Shown: positions 5,883 through 6,009 of the stretch, piece by piece
Layout of the letters: each line of letters begins with the position of its first letter
How positions within the stretch are numbered: position 1 is the stretch's first letter
Assembly: GCA_945788205.1 (NCBI GenBank)
Contig: CALZLE010000188.1
Span: 1 to 6,009, forward strand
DNA length: 6,009 bases
Source: an uncultured Desulfuromonadales bacterium
GTDB taxonomy: Bacteria > Desulfobacterota > Desulfuromonadia > Desulfuromonadales > Geopsychrobacteraceae
Reading direction: 5' to 3'
Program-made: the position numbers and the translations under genes
Notes under the pieces: generated by a model
Seen by the model: only the letters and a program-made list of their open reading frames with translations
The model's database searches: none
What the model was told of the DNA's origin: nothing

Positions 5883-6009
5883 TCACTCCGATTCTTTATC
5901 ATTGCCTAAAAAATCTCGCAAAAACTGACCGGTGTAGGAGCGAGTCACCAGAGCCACCTCTTCCGGCGTCCCGGCAGCGATCACTTGTCCACCGTGACTG
6001 CCCCCTTCC
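5883..6009 (-). CDS. uvrA: UvrA, excinuclease ABC subunit A, C-terminal end (partial)
   Basis: The last 41 codons and the stop of uvrA run off the right edge. The frame reads EGGSHGGQVIAAGTPEEV, then a short stretch, SYTGQFLRDFL and a small acidic tail. This is the characteristic end of UvrA, where the G-G-x-I/V-x-A-x-GTPEE-V and SYTGxFL signatures follow the second ATPase domain. UvrA is the damage-sensing ATPase of nucleotide excision repair and works with UvrB in the cytoplasm. The catalytic parts and start lie outside the window. An inverted repeat links this 3' end with sequence just beyond the stop. Confidence 0.93.
   Translation of the reverse strand, partial: EGGSHGGQVIAAGTPEEVALVTRSYTGQFLRDFLGNDKESE

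Noticed and set aside
5697..5909. Plus-strand open frame of 70 codons
   Set aside because: It has no ribosome binding site, runs antisense into the uvrA 3' end, and its composition looks non-coding.
1..6009. CRISPR arrays, tRNA or rRNA genes, insertion sequences
   Set aside because: I found no spaced direct repeats, no cloverleaf or rRNA-like sequence, and no transposase or terminal repeats.

Overview
The window reads as chromosomal DNA of a Gram-negative bacterium with roughly balanced base composition. An outer-membrane-type lipoprotein, a CpxR/CpxA-like envelope-stress pair and a probable in-frame selenocysteine codon together fit the Desulfuromonadales/Geobacter side of the former Deltaproteobacteria. 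That placement is inference; no rRNA or taxonomic marker is present beyond the last 41 residues of UvrA.

Layout. (1) Bases 1-24 hold the first eight codons of a gene leaving on the minus strand. (2) A regulatory interval of about 185 bp carries two near-consensus CpxR boxes. (3) Rightward operon: cpxR-like response regulator (211-924), cpxA-like sensor kinase (924-2300, 1-bp ATGA overlap), and a tiny gene at 2343 with a strong ribosome binding site, closed by a strong terminator at 2571-2606. (4) Leftward genes: a cardiolipin synthase/phospholipase D protein (2613-4031) and upstream of it a 110-residue protein with four zinc ribbons (4164-4496). (5) A 176-bp divergent interval has two well-formed back-to-back sigma70 promoters. 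(6) A rightward 150-residue unknown protein with an internal duplication (4673-5125) ends in a textbook terminator. (7) Leftward: a PEGA-domain lipoprotein (5222-5614) and the 3' end of uvrA (5883-6009).

The most notable item is the small gene at 2343. Conventional reading gives a 28-residue membrane peptide ending at TGA 2427-2429. Read through that TGA, it becomes a 60-residue protein (2343-2525) with one N-terminal membrane helix and the motif GVETULSGSC. A perfect 6-bp hairpin with a 5-nt loop sits 24 nt past the TGA, within the published bacterial SECIS spacing and loop rules. I propose a small membrane-anchored selenoprotein at the end of a Cpx-type operon, which would tie a redox-active selenocysteine to envelope-stress signalling.

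The regulator and kinase would sense envelope damage and control their own operon and the divergent gene. Cardiolipin synthesis and the lipoprotein are also envelope functions, but nothing in the sequence shows that they are co-regulated.
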